From positions 62,001 to 126,000 of the forward strand of contig CAKSKG010000005.1 in NCBI GenBank assembly GCA_934464775.1: 64,000 nt of DNA, given 5' to 3'. This DNA is from an uncultured Oscillospiraceae bacterium (GTDB lineage Bacteria; Bacillota; Clostridia; Oscillospirales; Ruminococcaceae). Under the pieces are notes generated by a model, which was not told the DNA's origin, did no database searches, and saw only the letters and a list, made by a program, of their open reading frames with translations. Positions 10,301 to 18,108 of this stretch are shown here, piece by piece. Position 1 is the first letter of the stretch. Each line of letters starts with the position of its first letter. The translations under genes were made by a program, and so were the position numbers.

Positions 10301-11616
10301 TGACCCGTGCAAAGCACAAGCTTTTTATAAGCGGTATGCTGAATCTTTCGGAGAAAAACGCAAAGGATATATACCGTGACACCGACAGGGCAGTATATGC
10401 AGGCGGAAAATATTCCGCATTTGAATGCGATGTGACAAACTGTCCGCCCGATGCGGGACTTGTTAAGGAGCTTTTTGAAAACAAGTCCTTTTCGGATATG
10501 TTCACGGGAGATACCCCCTCCGCGGATTCGCTGATAAAGGCAAACGGACGAATGCTCCACTGGATCATCGCCGCACTTTATGCGGAAAAATCCGTGCCGT
10601 ATTTTTCCGCCGACGGCACAGTATCTTCGGATATGCCATCACTGAAAATTTATGCGGAGCGCACCCCCACCGACAGCGAGCTTGAAGCGCTTATTTCCGA
10701 TGAGGAAAATGCATATAATAATGAAGAGCCTGCCGAAGCCGATGAACATGATGAAAGTACGTCCGATTTTGAAGCACGGCTGAAAAAATATCACGGCTAT
10801 GAAACGGACGAAATGTTCCGAAACGATATATTAAAGCAGGATATCCCCGCAAAGCTCACCGTTACGGAAATAACCAAGCGTGCCTATGAGTCCTCCCTCG
10901 ATACGGAGGAATTATCCGAACCCACTGCTCCCGAAGCGGAAAATATCACACACAGCAGATATGATGATATCCCCGTGCTGAAAATCGCCGACGATGAAAG
11001 CACAGAAAAGCTCTCAGCCGCCGAAAAAGGCACAGCCGTTCATGCTTTCATGCAGTATGCTGACTTCCATGCCGTTGAGGAAAGCATTCTGTCGGGAGCC
11101 GACGATCCGATCGGCGATGAAGCCGCAAGGCTGGAGCTGGAGGATCTGCTGGACAAAAGAACAGCAGATTTCATCATTCACAGCAAGAAGCTGAAAAAGC
11201 GCATTGCTTCGTTCGTTGATTCGGAGCTTTGGCAGAATGTGATGAAAAATGCCGAAAAGGAAAATATCCTCCGTGAACAGCCGTTTATGGCAAAAATATC
11301 AGATATTTTCGATAAAAATGTTACGGAAACTCTTGACGAAAAACTTAGAACGTATTATAATGATAACTATAATGATACGTTTGTACAGGGTATCGCAGAC
11401 TGCATCGTCAAAACAAAGGACGGCTTCGTTCTTATCGACTACAAGACCAACGAGGGAAAGACCGCAGAGGAGCTTCGGGATATGTATTGTGTCCAGCTGC
11501 TGCTTTATACAAGGGTCTTTGAGCTTATATTCGGTCTGCCCATAGGCTCGGGCAGGGCTTATATATATTCTCTCGGAGTTGACGGCGGCTGCACTGTCGG
11601 GATCAATAATACCTGA
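7384..11616 (+). CDS. addA: ATP-dependent helicase/nuclease subunit A (AddA)
   Basis: This is the UvrD-like 3'-5' helicase and RecB-type nuclease subunit of AddAB. Visible motifs are Walker A AAAGSGKTT (about residue 28), motif II DEFQDSN, motif V-like TIHKSKGLEYP, motif VI MYVALTRAKHK, and the C-terminal nuclease centre IADCIVKTKDGF...LIDYKTNEG. The start is GTG at 7384, overlapping the addB TGA by four bases (GTGA), so the two are translationally coupled. At 1410 residues it is longer than B. subtilis AddA. The region around residues 605-640 is a low-complexity Ser/Asp-rich insertion. Confidence 0.95.
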   Translation: MTVGTKFTEKQETAIEACGQFIIVSAAAGSGKTTVLIEKLIRLLSDEKNGIRADQLIIVTFTNDAAAQIIRKLGKALDKAISDCGTAPENADKKRWLMKQQSFLGAAKISTISSFCFNLIRSRAEELGISPDFRIIDENENSLMLFDAVEETADSLFESGDEEKTAMIEEIYSYFGYYTNSNPDKMKRNAEILSFRRFLLSIPYYEERFIKKYSDEYCKGFSDDFDPFDTLYGGYYSERVLAVLNDESFGENYKTVLSIMNGMMNDPDFPPADMKVTALKYYNSTISGVRVLEEYFSSPADKTIGGAAEWDKLFRLMSGFSGDFFRSDLKLSSKTSAAKNMFPEGTSPEDIRRFLEAAEQLGRCFERFSSLSPCTAEELKNDYRSHYRRLNITADFIKAVNTRCSEMKQEKNVLSFEDGEQLALRLLGRTDENGNIVKTPAAQALSEEYKFIMIDEFQDSNDLQDIIFRLLSPCGTSTDVGRNMFVVGDIKQSIYNFRLANPMLFRNYLVGSEEYTGSEKDSSKPANVLLNMNFRSSRKVIDFVNLIFGRLMTDGCGGIDYDDSQKLIYSGDVWESLNSEKAAEIGSLDTEILLIDKRNTPFTQVPPVEAPKKRGSKSADLPPSQSGDASADSSDTDDSITEKAAEARVVALKIRRLLDEHPKLHCRDICILCPAANQDAPFFEAELNRLGIRAAAEKHTSYLESREISTALNLLRMTDDPHGNIAAAGCLMSPIFGFTAEDMAVLTILRKTDSIYDMLLHLEEADSDSIAAYAADSGCTSEEIAALAERSKHFLSAYRDMRECAAAMSIEDTIRMIYDRTGLVYMMSLYPDGDERRANLNLLPGYARAYEQGVTCGTGGIYGFIRYIDKMLPGGSTDFRAGSVVSESDDAVAIKTIHKSKGLEYPIVFLCRAHTHMQSDKGKLFYTLYDGAAFTEQDSESLTSYRSLPADMIRQSKAAELSSERLRLMYVALTRAKHKLFISGMLNLSEKNAKDIYRDTDRAVYAGGKYSAFECDVTNCPPDAGLVKELFENKSFSDMFTGDTPSADSLIKANGRMLHWIIAALYAEKSVPYFSADGTVSSDMPSLKIYAERTPTDSELEALISDEENAYNNEEPAEADEHDESTSDFEARLKKYHGYETDEMFRNDILKQDIPAKLTVTEITKRAYESSLDTEELSEPTAPEAENITHSRYDDIPVLKIADDESTEKLSAAEKGTAVHAFMQYADFHAVEESILSGADDPIGDEAARLELEDLLDKRTADFIIHSKKLKKRIASFVDSELWQNVMKNAEKENILREQPFMAKISDIFDKNVTETLDEKLRTYYNDNYNDTFVQGIADCIVKTKDGFVLIDYKTNEGKTAEELRDMYCVQLLLYTRVFELIFGLPIGSGRAYIYSLGVDGGCTVGINNT

Positions 11617-11634
11617 AAGGAATGGTAAATCTAT

Positions 11635-12063
11635 ATGTCACAGTATCGTTCGGGAGCATCACCTCAGCCCCAGCCCCGCAGAGGCGGCATTTCAGGGGGC
11701 GCATATCTTCTTTCGGCACTTATCCTCGGCATCTGCATACTCATTGCGGGTCTGAACATCAGCGGTTCCGTCAAAAAGCTTAATGAAACGATCAGCACCA
11801 CCGAGTTCGGAACCAACGTTTCGTCCCCCTCGGATCTTACGGTAAATACCGTTACACAGAAGAAATATCTTACCCAGAGCGAGGCTGCGGCTTATCTCAA
11901 TATCAGCGAAAGCGATATCTCCGATGCTATCTCTCAGGGAAAGATCTCCGAATATATCATCACATCAACGGGCTATTCTATCTCGATAACCGCTCTTGAC
12001 GATTATTTTGAGCAGGAGGCTTATCAGATACAGATAAAAAATAATTCTTCATCGGAAGAATAA
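11635..12063 (+). CDS. small membrane protein with excisionase-like HTH domain
   Basis: This 142-residue protein follows addA by 18 bases with a GAAAGGA site. Residues 1-20 are Pro/Gln/Arg rich, and residues about 23-45 form one membrane helix (YLLSALILGICILIAGL). After a Ser/Thr linker comes a MerR/excisionase-type helix-turn-helix, YLTQSEAAAYLNISESDISD, ending in an acidic tail. The likely topology puts the HTH-like domain on one face of the membrane. Function is unknown; such domains can serve protein binding rather than DNA binding. The gene could be part of the addBA transcript. Confidence 0.7.
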   Translation: MSQYRSGASPQPQPRRGGISGGAYLLSALILGICILIAGLNISGSVKKLNETISTTEFGTNVSSPSDLTVNTVTQKKYLTQSEAAAYLNISESDISDAISQGKISEYIITSTGYSISITALDDYFEQEAYQIQIKNNSSSEE

Positions 12064-12105
12064 TTGTACAAAATGCATAAAGTTGTGTGTAAATGAAAAA
12101 TCCCC

Positions 12106-12134
12106 TTGACAAATCGGGGGAAATGGGATATAAT
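12106..12134 (+). promoter_or_regulatory. consensus promoter of infC-rpmI-rplT
   Basis: A perfect TTGACA (12106-12111) is followed after 17 bases by a perfect TATAAT (12129-12134). It drives the roughly 190-base leader of the IF3/L35/L20 operon. Confidence 0.9.
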
Positions 12135-12139
12135 ATTTG

Positions 12140-12328
12140 ATGCTGGCATTAAGTGTGTCGGTATTATAAGTAAAACAAAGCAGAGCTGATTGTTCTCACC
12201 GTACCGCAGAAGTGTTTACGGTCAATACTTAACAATGTATATCCCGCACAATGTGCATAAAGATATTGATTTGTTTACGTATCGGCAAGGCTTTCTGCTT
12301 TGCCGATTTTTATTATGTGAATTTGGGG
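12140..12328 (+). ncRNA. L20-type ribosomal protein leader RNA
   Basis: A leader of about 190 bases lies between a consensus promoter and infC and ends in an intrinsic terminator. In Firmicutes this position is occupied by the L20 leader, in which ribosomal protein L20 binds its own mRNA and favours premature termination. The assignment is by position and by the terminator; I did not fold the whole leader or match it to a covariance model. Confidence 0.7.
12281..12313 (+). terminator. attenuator hairpin upstream of infC
   Basis: ATCGGCAAGG and its partner CTTTGCCGAT form a stem (12281-12306) followed by a T-rich run (TTTTTATT). Because it sits between the promoter and infC, it must act as an attenuator and not as an end-of-gene terminator. 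Confidence 0.8.
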
Positions 12329-12337
12329 GTGCTCGCC

Positions 12338-12865
12338 ATAGCAAACAAGGATAGCAAGGAGCTGCAGATCAATGAGGAGATCCGTGATAAGGAGATCCGT
12401 GTAATCGGAGCTGACGGCGCTCAGCTGGGACTTATGTCCGCAAGAGACGCTCAGAAGCTGGCAGCGGAAAAGGATCTTGACTTAGTCAAAATCGCACCGC
12501 AGGCTGTTCCGCCTGTATGTAAGATAATGGACTACGGCAAGTATTGCTTTGAACAGGCCAAGCGTGAAAAGGAAGCCAGAAAGAATCAGAAGGTAGTCGA
12601 TATCAAGGAGATCAGAATGTTCTCCCAGATAGATACACACGATTTTGATACAAAGGTATCTCAGGCAGTTAAGTTCCTTAACGGCGGAGATAAGATAAAG
12701 GTTTCCGTAAGATTCCGCAAGCGTGCCATTGCGCATCCCGAGCTGGGCGAAGAGCTTCTTGAAAAATTCAAGCTGGCTTGCGGCGACGCAGGTACAGTTG
12801 AAAAGCCGCCTAAAATGGAGGGACGTGCATACGTGATGTTCATCTCGCCTAAGGCTGGCAAATAA
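12338..12865 (+). CDS. infC: translation initiation factor IF-3
   Basis: IF3 binds the 30S subunit, prevents 50S joining and checks start codons. The protein has the N domain phrase LQINEEIRDKEIRVIGADG and the C domain HPELGEELLEKF...PPKMEGR. The frame is open far upstream, through the attenuator. The best start I can find is ATA at 12338, about six bases after GGGGGTG. An in-frame GTG at 12329 lies inside that ribosome site and has none of its own. Non-AUG starts that IF3 itself rejects are a known autoregulatory device for infC (AUU in E. coli and Bacillus). If GTG 12329 is the true start the protein is three residues longer. Confidence 0.93.
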   Translation: MANKDSKELQINEEIRDKEIRVIGADGAQLGLMSARDAQKLAAEKDLDLVKIAPQAVPPVCKIMDYGKYCFEQAKREKEARKNQKVVDIKEIRMFSQIDTHDFDTKVSQAVKFLNGGDKIKVSVRFRKRAIAHPELGEELLEKFKLACGDAGTVEKPPKMEGRAYVMFISPKAGK

Positions 12866-12901
12866 TTATCACGTGTTTTAAAAACCAAAGGAGGATATAT
12901 C

Positions 12902-13102
12902 ATGCCAAAGCAGAAGTCACATTCAGGCGCAAAGAAGCGCTTTAAGCTCACAAAGTCCGGTCTTGTTAAGTATCAGAAGACAAACAAGAGACACAGACTT
13001 ACTCAGAAGGATCACAAGCGCAAGAGAATTGCAAGAAACATGGGTATTTGCGGCAGCGCAAACGCACCCACAATCAAGCAGCTGCTCCCTTACAAGAAGT
13101 AA
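12902..13102 (+). CDS. rpmI: 50S ribosomal protein L35
   Basis: This is a 66-residue basic protein beginning MPKQKSHSGAKKRFKLT and ending with the L35 hallmark of a Lys/Arg-rich tail (QLLPYKK). It has a strong AAAGGAGG site. It sits in the canonical infC-rpmI-rplT order, so it is expected to share the attenuated transcript and to be incorporated in the large ribosomal subunit. Confidence 0.97.
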   Translation: MPKQKSHSGAKKRFKLTKSGLVKYQKTNKRHRLTQKDHKRKRIARNMGICGSANAPTIKQLLPYKK

Positions 13103-13159
13103 TACAGAGCCTGTTTGCACAAACGAAGAAATTACTTATTTTAACGGAGGTATAAAACT

Positions 13160-13513
13160 ATGGCTCGTATTAAGGGAGCAATGGCTACTCGCAAGAGAAG
13201 AAACAAGACTTTAAAGCTCGCAAAGGGCTACTGGGGCGCAAAGAGCAAGCACTTCAAGATGGCTAAGGAAGCCGTAATGAAGTCCGGCAACTACGCTTAT
13301 ATCGGCAGACGTCTCAAGAAGCGTGATTTCAGAAGACTCTGGATCACAAGAATTTCCGCTGCCTGCAAGATGAACGGAATGAACTATTCTTCCTTCATGA
13401 ACGGCCTTAAGAAGGCAGGCATCACTCTCAACAGAAAGATGCTCTCCGAGATCGCAATCAGCGACGCAGCAGGATTCACAGCTCTTACCGAAAAGGCAAA
13501 GGCTGCTCTTTAA
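13160..13513 (+). CDS. rplT: 50S ribosomal protein L20
   Basis: This is a 117-residue L20 with the family signature [17 protein letters not shown] and the C-terminal half that binds 23S rRNA ([14 protein letters not shown]). L20 is an assembly protein of the 50S subunit. In Firmicutes it represses its own operon through the leader RNA, which fits the leader seen at 12140-12328. An ACGGAGG-like ribosome site precedes the ATG. Confidence 0.98.
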   Translation: MARIKGAMATRKRRNKTLKLAKGYWGAKSKHFKMAKEAVMKSGNYAYIGRRLKKRDFRRLWITRISAACKMNGMNYSSFMNGLKKAGITLNRKMLSEIAISDAAGFTALTEKAKAAL

Positions 13514-13534
13514 TCCAAACAAATTTTTGCGTTA

Positions 13535-13568
13535 AAAAGTCAGAAGTATTAGCTTACTTCTGACTTTT
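13535..13568 (+). terminator. hairpin after rplT
   Basis: AAAAGTCAGAAGTA pairs with TACTTCTGACTTTT across a short loop. The T run is short (TTTT then GTTGT), so termination may be partial and the next gene may be co-transcribed. Confidence 0.65.
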
Positions 13569-13589
13569 GTTGTAAAGGAAACAATTGCC

Positions 13590-14375
13590 ATGACTGTTAT
13601 TACATCAAAGACAAATGAAACTGTCAAGCTCTACCGCAGGCTTTCCTCTTCCCGAAAGGCAAGGGCGGAGCGGCGTTTATTTCCGATGGAGGGCGTAAGG
13701 CTGATAACCGATGCGGCGGAAGAGGCTGCAAGATTTCACTGTATACTTGCTTCGGAAAGCTGCATGGAAAAATACGGTGAAGCCCTGAAGCCTCTTGCAC
13801 AGCGGGAAAAGCATTTTTACGTCATATCCGACGACACGGCAGCATATATATCCGAGACTGACGGAACTCAGGGGCTTTTTGCAATATGCGAAATGCCGCA
13901 GGACAAGTCCCCTGCCGATATTGTGAAAAGCGGCGGCAGATATGTTGTCCTCAGCCATGTTCAGGACCCGGGCAATATGGGAACCATAATCCGCACCGCC
14001 GACGCCATAGGCATTGACGGCATAATATGCAGCGGCTGCTGTGATATCTATAATCCGAAAACCGTCCGCTCCACAATGGGAAGCCTTATGCGGACGAATA
14101 TTTCCGTCTGCTCCGAGGACGATGCTTTCACAGCACTTCACGAAGCGAAAATACTTACCTGTGCCGCAGTTGTGGACAGCAGCGCAGTATCTCTCACCGA
14201 ATGCGACTTTTCAAAGGGCGCAGCAGTCTTTATCGGAAACGAGGGCAACGGCCTTTCACCCGAGACTGCCGACAGGTGCGATATAAAAATGACTATCCGT
14301 ATGCACGGCAGAGCAAATTCCCTTAATGCCGCAATGGCGGCGGGGATTATTATGTGGGAGATCGGGAAAAGATAA
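13590..14375 (+). CDS. TrmH/SpoU-family RNA 2'-O-methyltransferase
   Basis: This 261-residue SPOUT-class enzyme is predicted to methylate a ribose 2'-OH in rRNA or tRNA using S-adenosylmethionine. The N-terminal third is a substrate-binding domain of the L30e type (ending near the phrase TQGLFAICEMP). The C-terminal SpoU knot shows motif 1 DPGNMGTIIRTADAIG, motif 2 FIGNEGNGLSPE and motif 3 SLNAAMAAGIIMWE. In Clostridia the same kind of gene commonly follows rplT. It has an AAAGGAAA ribosome site. The exact nucleotide target cannot be told from sequence. Confidence 0.88.
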   Translation: MTVITSKTNETVKLYRRLSSSRKARAERRLFPMEGVRLITDAAEEAARFHCILASESCMEKYGEALKPLAQREKHFYVISDDTAAYISETDGTQGLFAICEMPQDKSPADIVKSGGRYVVLSHVQDPGNMGTIIRTADAIGIDGIICSGCCDIYNPKTVRSTMGSLMRTNISVCSEDDAFTALHEAKILTCAAVVDSSAVSLTECDFSKGAAVFIGNEGNGLSPETADRCDIKMTIRMHGRANSLNAAMAAGIIMWEIGKR

Positions 14376-14381
14376 TTATAA

Positions 14382-14553
14382 GGTCGCCTCTAAAAACCAT
14401 AGTGCCTCAGATGCGCAGTCAGATTTTTCGTCAGATTGTATAGAAATTTCGCAGGCATACTGCCGTATGTCAAGAAATTTATGTGCAAGATGACGGAAAA
14501 TCTGCAAGCAGATGAGGTACTAAGGCTTTAGCCGGTGGTTTTTAGAGGTGACC
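14382..14553 (+). repeat. 172-bp MITE-like element, copy A
   Basis: This copy begins GGTCGCCTCTAAAAACCA and ends with the near-inverse TGGTTTTTAGAGGTGACC. The arms stay imperfectly complementary almost to the centre, where CATAC and GTATG flank a short loop. It is flanked by the 4-base direct repeat ATAA on both sides. It starts 6 bases after the RNA methyltransferase stop. It is identical base for base to copy D and, in reverse, to copy C. Confidence 0.9.
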
Positions 14554-14608
14554 ATAATATACTTTTTTCCGAATGCCGCTTCTAACCTGCATCTGCATAC
14601 TATATATA

Positions 14609-14638
14609 TTTACCATATTTACGTTGATAGGGTATACT
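14609..14638 (+). promoter_or_regulatory. possible topA promoter
   Basis: TTTACC (14609-14614), an 18-base spacer and TATACT (14633-14638) lie just ahead of topA, after the repeat element. The match is imperfect. Confidence 0.4.
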
Positions 14639-14663
14639 GACCCTGAAAGGAATGATAGCCGCA

Positions 14664-16742
14664 ATGTCAAAGCTTGTTATACTGGAGTCCCCCGGAAAGG
14701 TCAAGACCGTTCAGAAATATCTTGGCAGCGATTACAAGGTCATGGCTTCCATGGGACACATCAGAGATCTTCCCAAATCAAAGCTGGGCGTTGACGTTGA
14801 CAACAACTTCCAGCCCGTCTATCAGGAAATGAAGGGCAAGGAAGATCTTATAAAAAATTTAAAGGAAGAAGCCGAAAAGGCAGACGCCGTTTATCTCGCA
14901 ACCGACCCTGACCGTGAGGGAGAAGCTATCTCATGGCATCTTGCGCACATACTCGGTCTGCCCGTTGACGCAAAGGACAGAGTGACCTTCAACGAGATCA
15001 CCCAGAGCTGCGTCCAGAACGGCATAAAATCCCCCAGAGCAATAGACCTTGATCTTGTAAACGCACAGCAGGCAAGACGTATCCTTGACCGTATCGTGGG
15101 CTACAAGCTCTCTCCGTTCCTGTGGAAAAAGGTCAGAAGAAATCTTTCTGCGGGAAGAGTTCAGTCCGTTGCGGTAAGAATGATCGTTGACCGTGAAAGA
15201 CAGATCCAGAACTTCAAGCCCGAGGAATACTGGTCTATCGAAGCAAAAATGACCGCTCCCTCTTCAAAGAAGCAGTTTGATGCGATCTTTTCGGGTGCGG
15301 ACGGCGAAAAGACCGAGCTGCATTCCGAGGCTGAAACAAACGCTGTCCTCAAAAGGCTTGACGGTGCGGAATACAAGGTAACGGAAGTGAAAAAATCCGT
15401 AAGAAGAAAATCCCCTGCCGCTCCGTTCACGACCTCTACGATGCAGCAGGAGGCTTCCAAGAATCTGGGCTTCCCCACCGCAAAGACAATGAAGACCGCA
15501 CAGACTCTTTATGAGGGCGTCGATATCGAGGGTATGGGCGCTGTGGGTCTTATCACATACATGAGAACAGACAGCCTCCGCATCTCCGATGAAGCACGTG
15601 CTGCGGCATATAAATACATCGGCGATACCTACGGCAAGAACTATATCCCTCCCACACCAAAGATATACAAGTCCAAGGCTAACGCTCAGGACGCCCACGA
15701 GGCTATCCGTCCCTCTACTCCCGAGCTTACTCCCGAAAGGCTGAAAAGCAGCCTTACCACAGAGCAGTATAAGCTCTATAAGCTGATCTGGGAAAGATTT
15801 ATCGCAAGCCAGATGGCAAATGCCCTGCTGGATACGGTTTCGGTAGACATCGACGCCGCAGGCTGCAATTTCAAGGCAACGGGATTTTCCGTCAAGTTCG
15901 ACGGCTTCACGGTGCTTTATGAAGAAACAAAGGACGATGAGGAAAACAAGGTGCTCCCCAACATCGAAAAGGGAGATATCCTCAAACTGAAAAATATCGA
16001 GGGCAAGCAGCACTTCACACAGCCTCCCGCAAGATACACCGAGGCTTCGTTCATCAAGGCTCTTGAAGAAAACGGCATCGGCAGACCCTCCACCTATGCC
16101 CCCACTATCTCAACTATCGTGAACAAGCTTTATGTTGAGCGTGACGGCAAGCAGCTGAAACCCACTGCACTGGGCGAGGTCACAACAGATCTTATGAAAA
16201 ACTGCTTCAAGAATATCGTTGACACAAAGTTCACGGCAGGAATGGAATCCCAGCTGGATAAGGTGGAAACGGGAAGCATCAACTGGGTAGATATGCTGAA
16301 AGACTTCTACTCCGATTTTGACGCAACGCTGAAAAAGGCAGAGGTCACAATGGAGGGCAAGCGTGTCAAGGTCCCCGACGAGGAAACAGACGAGGTATGT
16401 GAGATCTGCGGCAAGCCTATGGTAATAAAGATAGGCCGCTTCGGAAAATTCCTTGCCTGCTCGGGCTTCCCCGACTGCACAAATACAAAGAAGATCGTCA
16501 AGCCCACAGGCGGCATATGCCCCAAGTGCGGCGGAAAAATACTCCAGAAAAAGTCCAAAAAGGGCAAGAAGTATTACGGCTGCGAGCATAATCCCACCTG
16601 CGATTTCATGACATGGGATACTCCCGTATCGGACAAATGCCCCAAGTGCAACGACGGCACAACTCTCTACAAAAAGGGCGGCAAGCTTTTCTGCACAAAG
16701 GAAGGCTGCGGCTATGAGGTTGCTGTCAAGAAGGAAAAGTAA
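14664..16742 (+). CDS. topA: DNA topoisomerase I (type IA)
   Basis: TopA relaxes negatively supercoiled DNA by single-strand passage. The Toprim domain starts at KLVILESPGKVKTVQKYL and contains the metal motif ATDPDREGEAISWHL. The catalytic Tyr lies in GLITYMRTDSLR. Three C-terminal four-cysteine zinc ribbons follow (CEIC...CSGFPDC, CPKC...CEHNPTC, CPKC...CTKEGC). An in-frame ATG at 14652 is only one base from the AAAGGA site, so I prefer ATG 14664, which gives the family's usual N terminus; its spacing is long, so this choice is uncertain. The length of about 692 residues is normal. trmFO follows closely, as in Bacillus. Confidence 0.97.
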   Translation: MSKLVILESPGKVKTVQKYLGSDYKVMASMGHIRDLPKSKLGVDVDNNFQPVYQEMKGKEDLIKNLKEEAEKADAVYLATDPDREGEAISWHLAHILGLPVDAKDRVTFNEITQSCVQNGIKSPRAIDLDLVNAQQARRILDRIVGYKLSPFLWKKVRRNLSAGRVQSVAVRMIVDRERQIQNFKPEEYWSIEAKMTAPSSKKQFDAIFSGADGEKTELHSEAETNAVLKRLDGAEYKVTEVKKSVRRKSPAAPFTTSTMQQEASKNLGFPTAKTMKTAQTLYEGVDIEGMGAVGLITYMRTDSLRISDEARAAAYKYIGDTYGKNYIPPTPKIYKSKANAQDAHEAIRPSTPELTPERLKSSLTTEQYKLYKLIWERFIASQMANALLDTVSVDIDAAGCNFKATGFSVKFDGFTVLYEETKDDEENKVLPNIEKGDILKLKNIEGKQHFTQPPARYTEASFIKALEENGIGRPSTYAPTISTIVNKLYVERDGKQLKPTALGEVTTDLMKNCFKNIVDTKFTAGMESQLDKVETGSINWVDMLKDFYSDFDATLKKAEVTMEGKRVKVPDEETDEVCEICGKPMVIKIGRFGKFLACSGFPDCTNTKKIVKPTGGICPKCGGKILQKKSKKGKKYYGCEHNPTCDFMTWDTPVSDKCPKCNDGTTLYKKGGKLFCTKEGCGYEVAVKKEK

Positions 16743-16748
16743 GCTTAT

Positions 16749-18077
16749 ATGAACGATAAAAAAGTAACCGTTATCGGCGCAGGACTTGCAGGCTGCGAGG
16801 CTGCATGGCAGCTGGCGCAGGGCGGCATCGAAGTAACTCTTATCGAGATGAAGCCCGTGAAGTTCACTCCTGCCCACAAATACAGCGGCTTTGCGGAGCT
16901 GGTCTGCTCCAATTCGCTGAAAGCTTCAAGGATAAATTCGGCGGCAGGTCTGCTGAAAGAGGAAATGCGCCGCTTAGGCTCGCTGACCGTTCCCTGCGCA
17001 CTGGAAAATTCAGTTGCGGCAGGCGGTGCGCTGGCTGTTGACCGTGAGCATTTCTCCGACAGCGTTACCGAAAAAATAAAAAGCCACCCCCTTATCCATG
17101 TTGAGACTGCGGAGATGCAGGATATCCCCGAGGGGAATGTTATCATCGCAACGGGGCCATTGACATCGGGTGCGCTGGCTGAAAGCATCAACCGCCGATG
17201 CGGAGGATATCTCAGCTTTTTCGATGCCGCCGCTCCGATAGTGACCTATGATTCACTTGACAAGGACAGAGTATTCTTTGCCGCAAGATACGGCAGAGGC
17301 GATGATGATTACATCAACTGCCCTTTCACAAAGGAAGAATATCTTGCCTTTTACAATGAGATAATAAATGCGGAATCCGCTCCCATACACGATTTTGACC
17401 GCCCAGACAGCTGCCGTGACGATTTCACGGTATACGAGGGCTGTATGCCTATCGAGGTGCTGGCAAAGCGCGGCGAGGACACCATGCGCTACGGTGCAAT
17501 GAAGCCTGTGGGACTGACCGATCCCCACACCGACAAGCGCCCCTATGCGGTAGTTCAGCTCCGCCGTGAAAACAGCGAGGGCACATTATACAATATAGTG
17601 GGCTTCCAGACGAATCTGAAATTCGGCGAGCAGAAGCGTGTTTTCTCGCTTATCCCGGGACTGGAAAATGCGGAGTTTGTCCGTTACGGCGTGATGCACC
17701 GCAACAGCTTCATAAATTCACCGAAGCTGCTGAACGGCGATTTCTCCATGCGTGACGATCCGATGCTTTTCTTTGCGGGACAGATGACGGGCGTTGAGGG
17801 CTATATGGAATCAGCTGCTTCGGGACTGCTTGCGGGACTTAATATGCTCCGCAGACTAATCGGAAAAACACCGTTCATTCTCCCCCGTGAGACGATGCTG
17901 GGAGCGCTTGCACGCTACATATCCGACGAAACGGTGACAAATTTTCAGCCTATGGGCGCAAATATGGGGATCCTCCCCGATATAGGCGTGCGCATAAAGG
18001 ATAAGCAGCAGCGTTATCAGGCTGTGGCTGACAGAGCGCTCGAAGCTTTTGAAAAATACTGTTCTGAAAATCAGTGA
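16749..18077 (+). CDS. trmFO: methylenetetrahydrofolate-tRNA (uracil-5-)-methyltransferase TrmFO
   Basis: TrmFO makes ribothymidine at position 54 of tRNA using methylenetetrahydrofolate and FADH2. The FAD-binding Rossmann motif VIGAGLAGCEAAWQL is at the N terminus, followed by the family signature HKYSGFAELVCSNSLKA. The phrase GQMTGVEGYMESAASGLLAG near residue 345 is also diagnostic. Its length of 442 residues is normal. It starts six bases after topA, and the topA-trmFO order is widespread in Firmicutes. Confidence 0.97.
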   Translation: MNDKKVTVIGAGLAGCEAAWQLAQGGIEVTLIEMKPVKFTPAHKYSGFAELVCSNSLKASRINSAAGLLKEEMRRLGSLTVPCALENSVAAGGALAVDREHFSDSVTEKIKSHPLIHVETAEMQDIPEGNVIIATGPLTSGALAESINRRCGGYLSFFDAAAPIVTYDSLDKDRVFFAARYGRGDDDYINCPFTKEEYLAFYNEIINAESAPIHDFDRPDSCRDDFTVYEGCMPIEVLAKRGEDTMRYGAMKPVGLTDPHTDKRPYAVVQLRRENSEGTLYNIVGFQTNLKFGEQKRVFSLIPGLENAEFVRYGVMHRNSFINSPKLLNGDFSMRDDPMLFFAGQMTGVEGYMESAASGLLAGLNMLRRLIGKTPFILPRETMLGALARYISDETVTNFQPMGANMGILPDIGVRIKDKQQRYQAVADRALEAFEKYCSENQ

Positions 18078-18108
18078 TCGTGCCGCAAGGCAGAAAGGAA
18101 CTGCAAAT

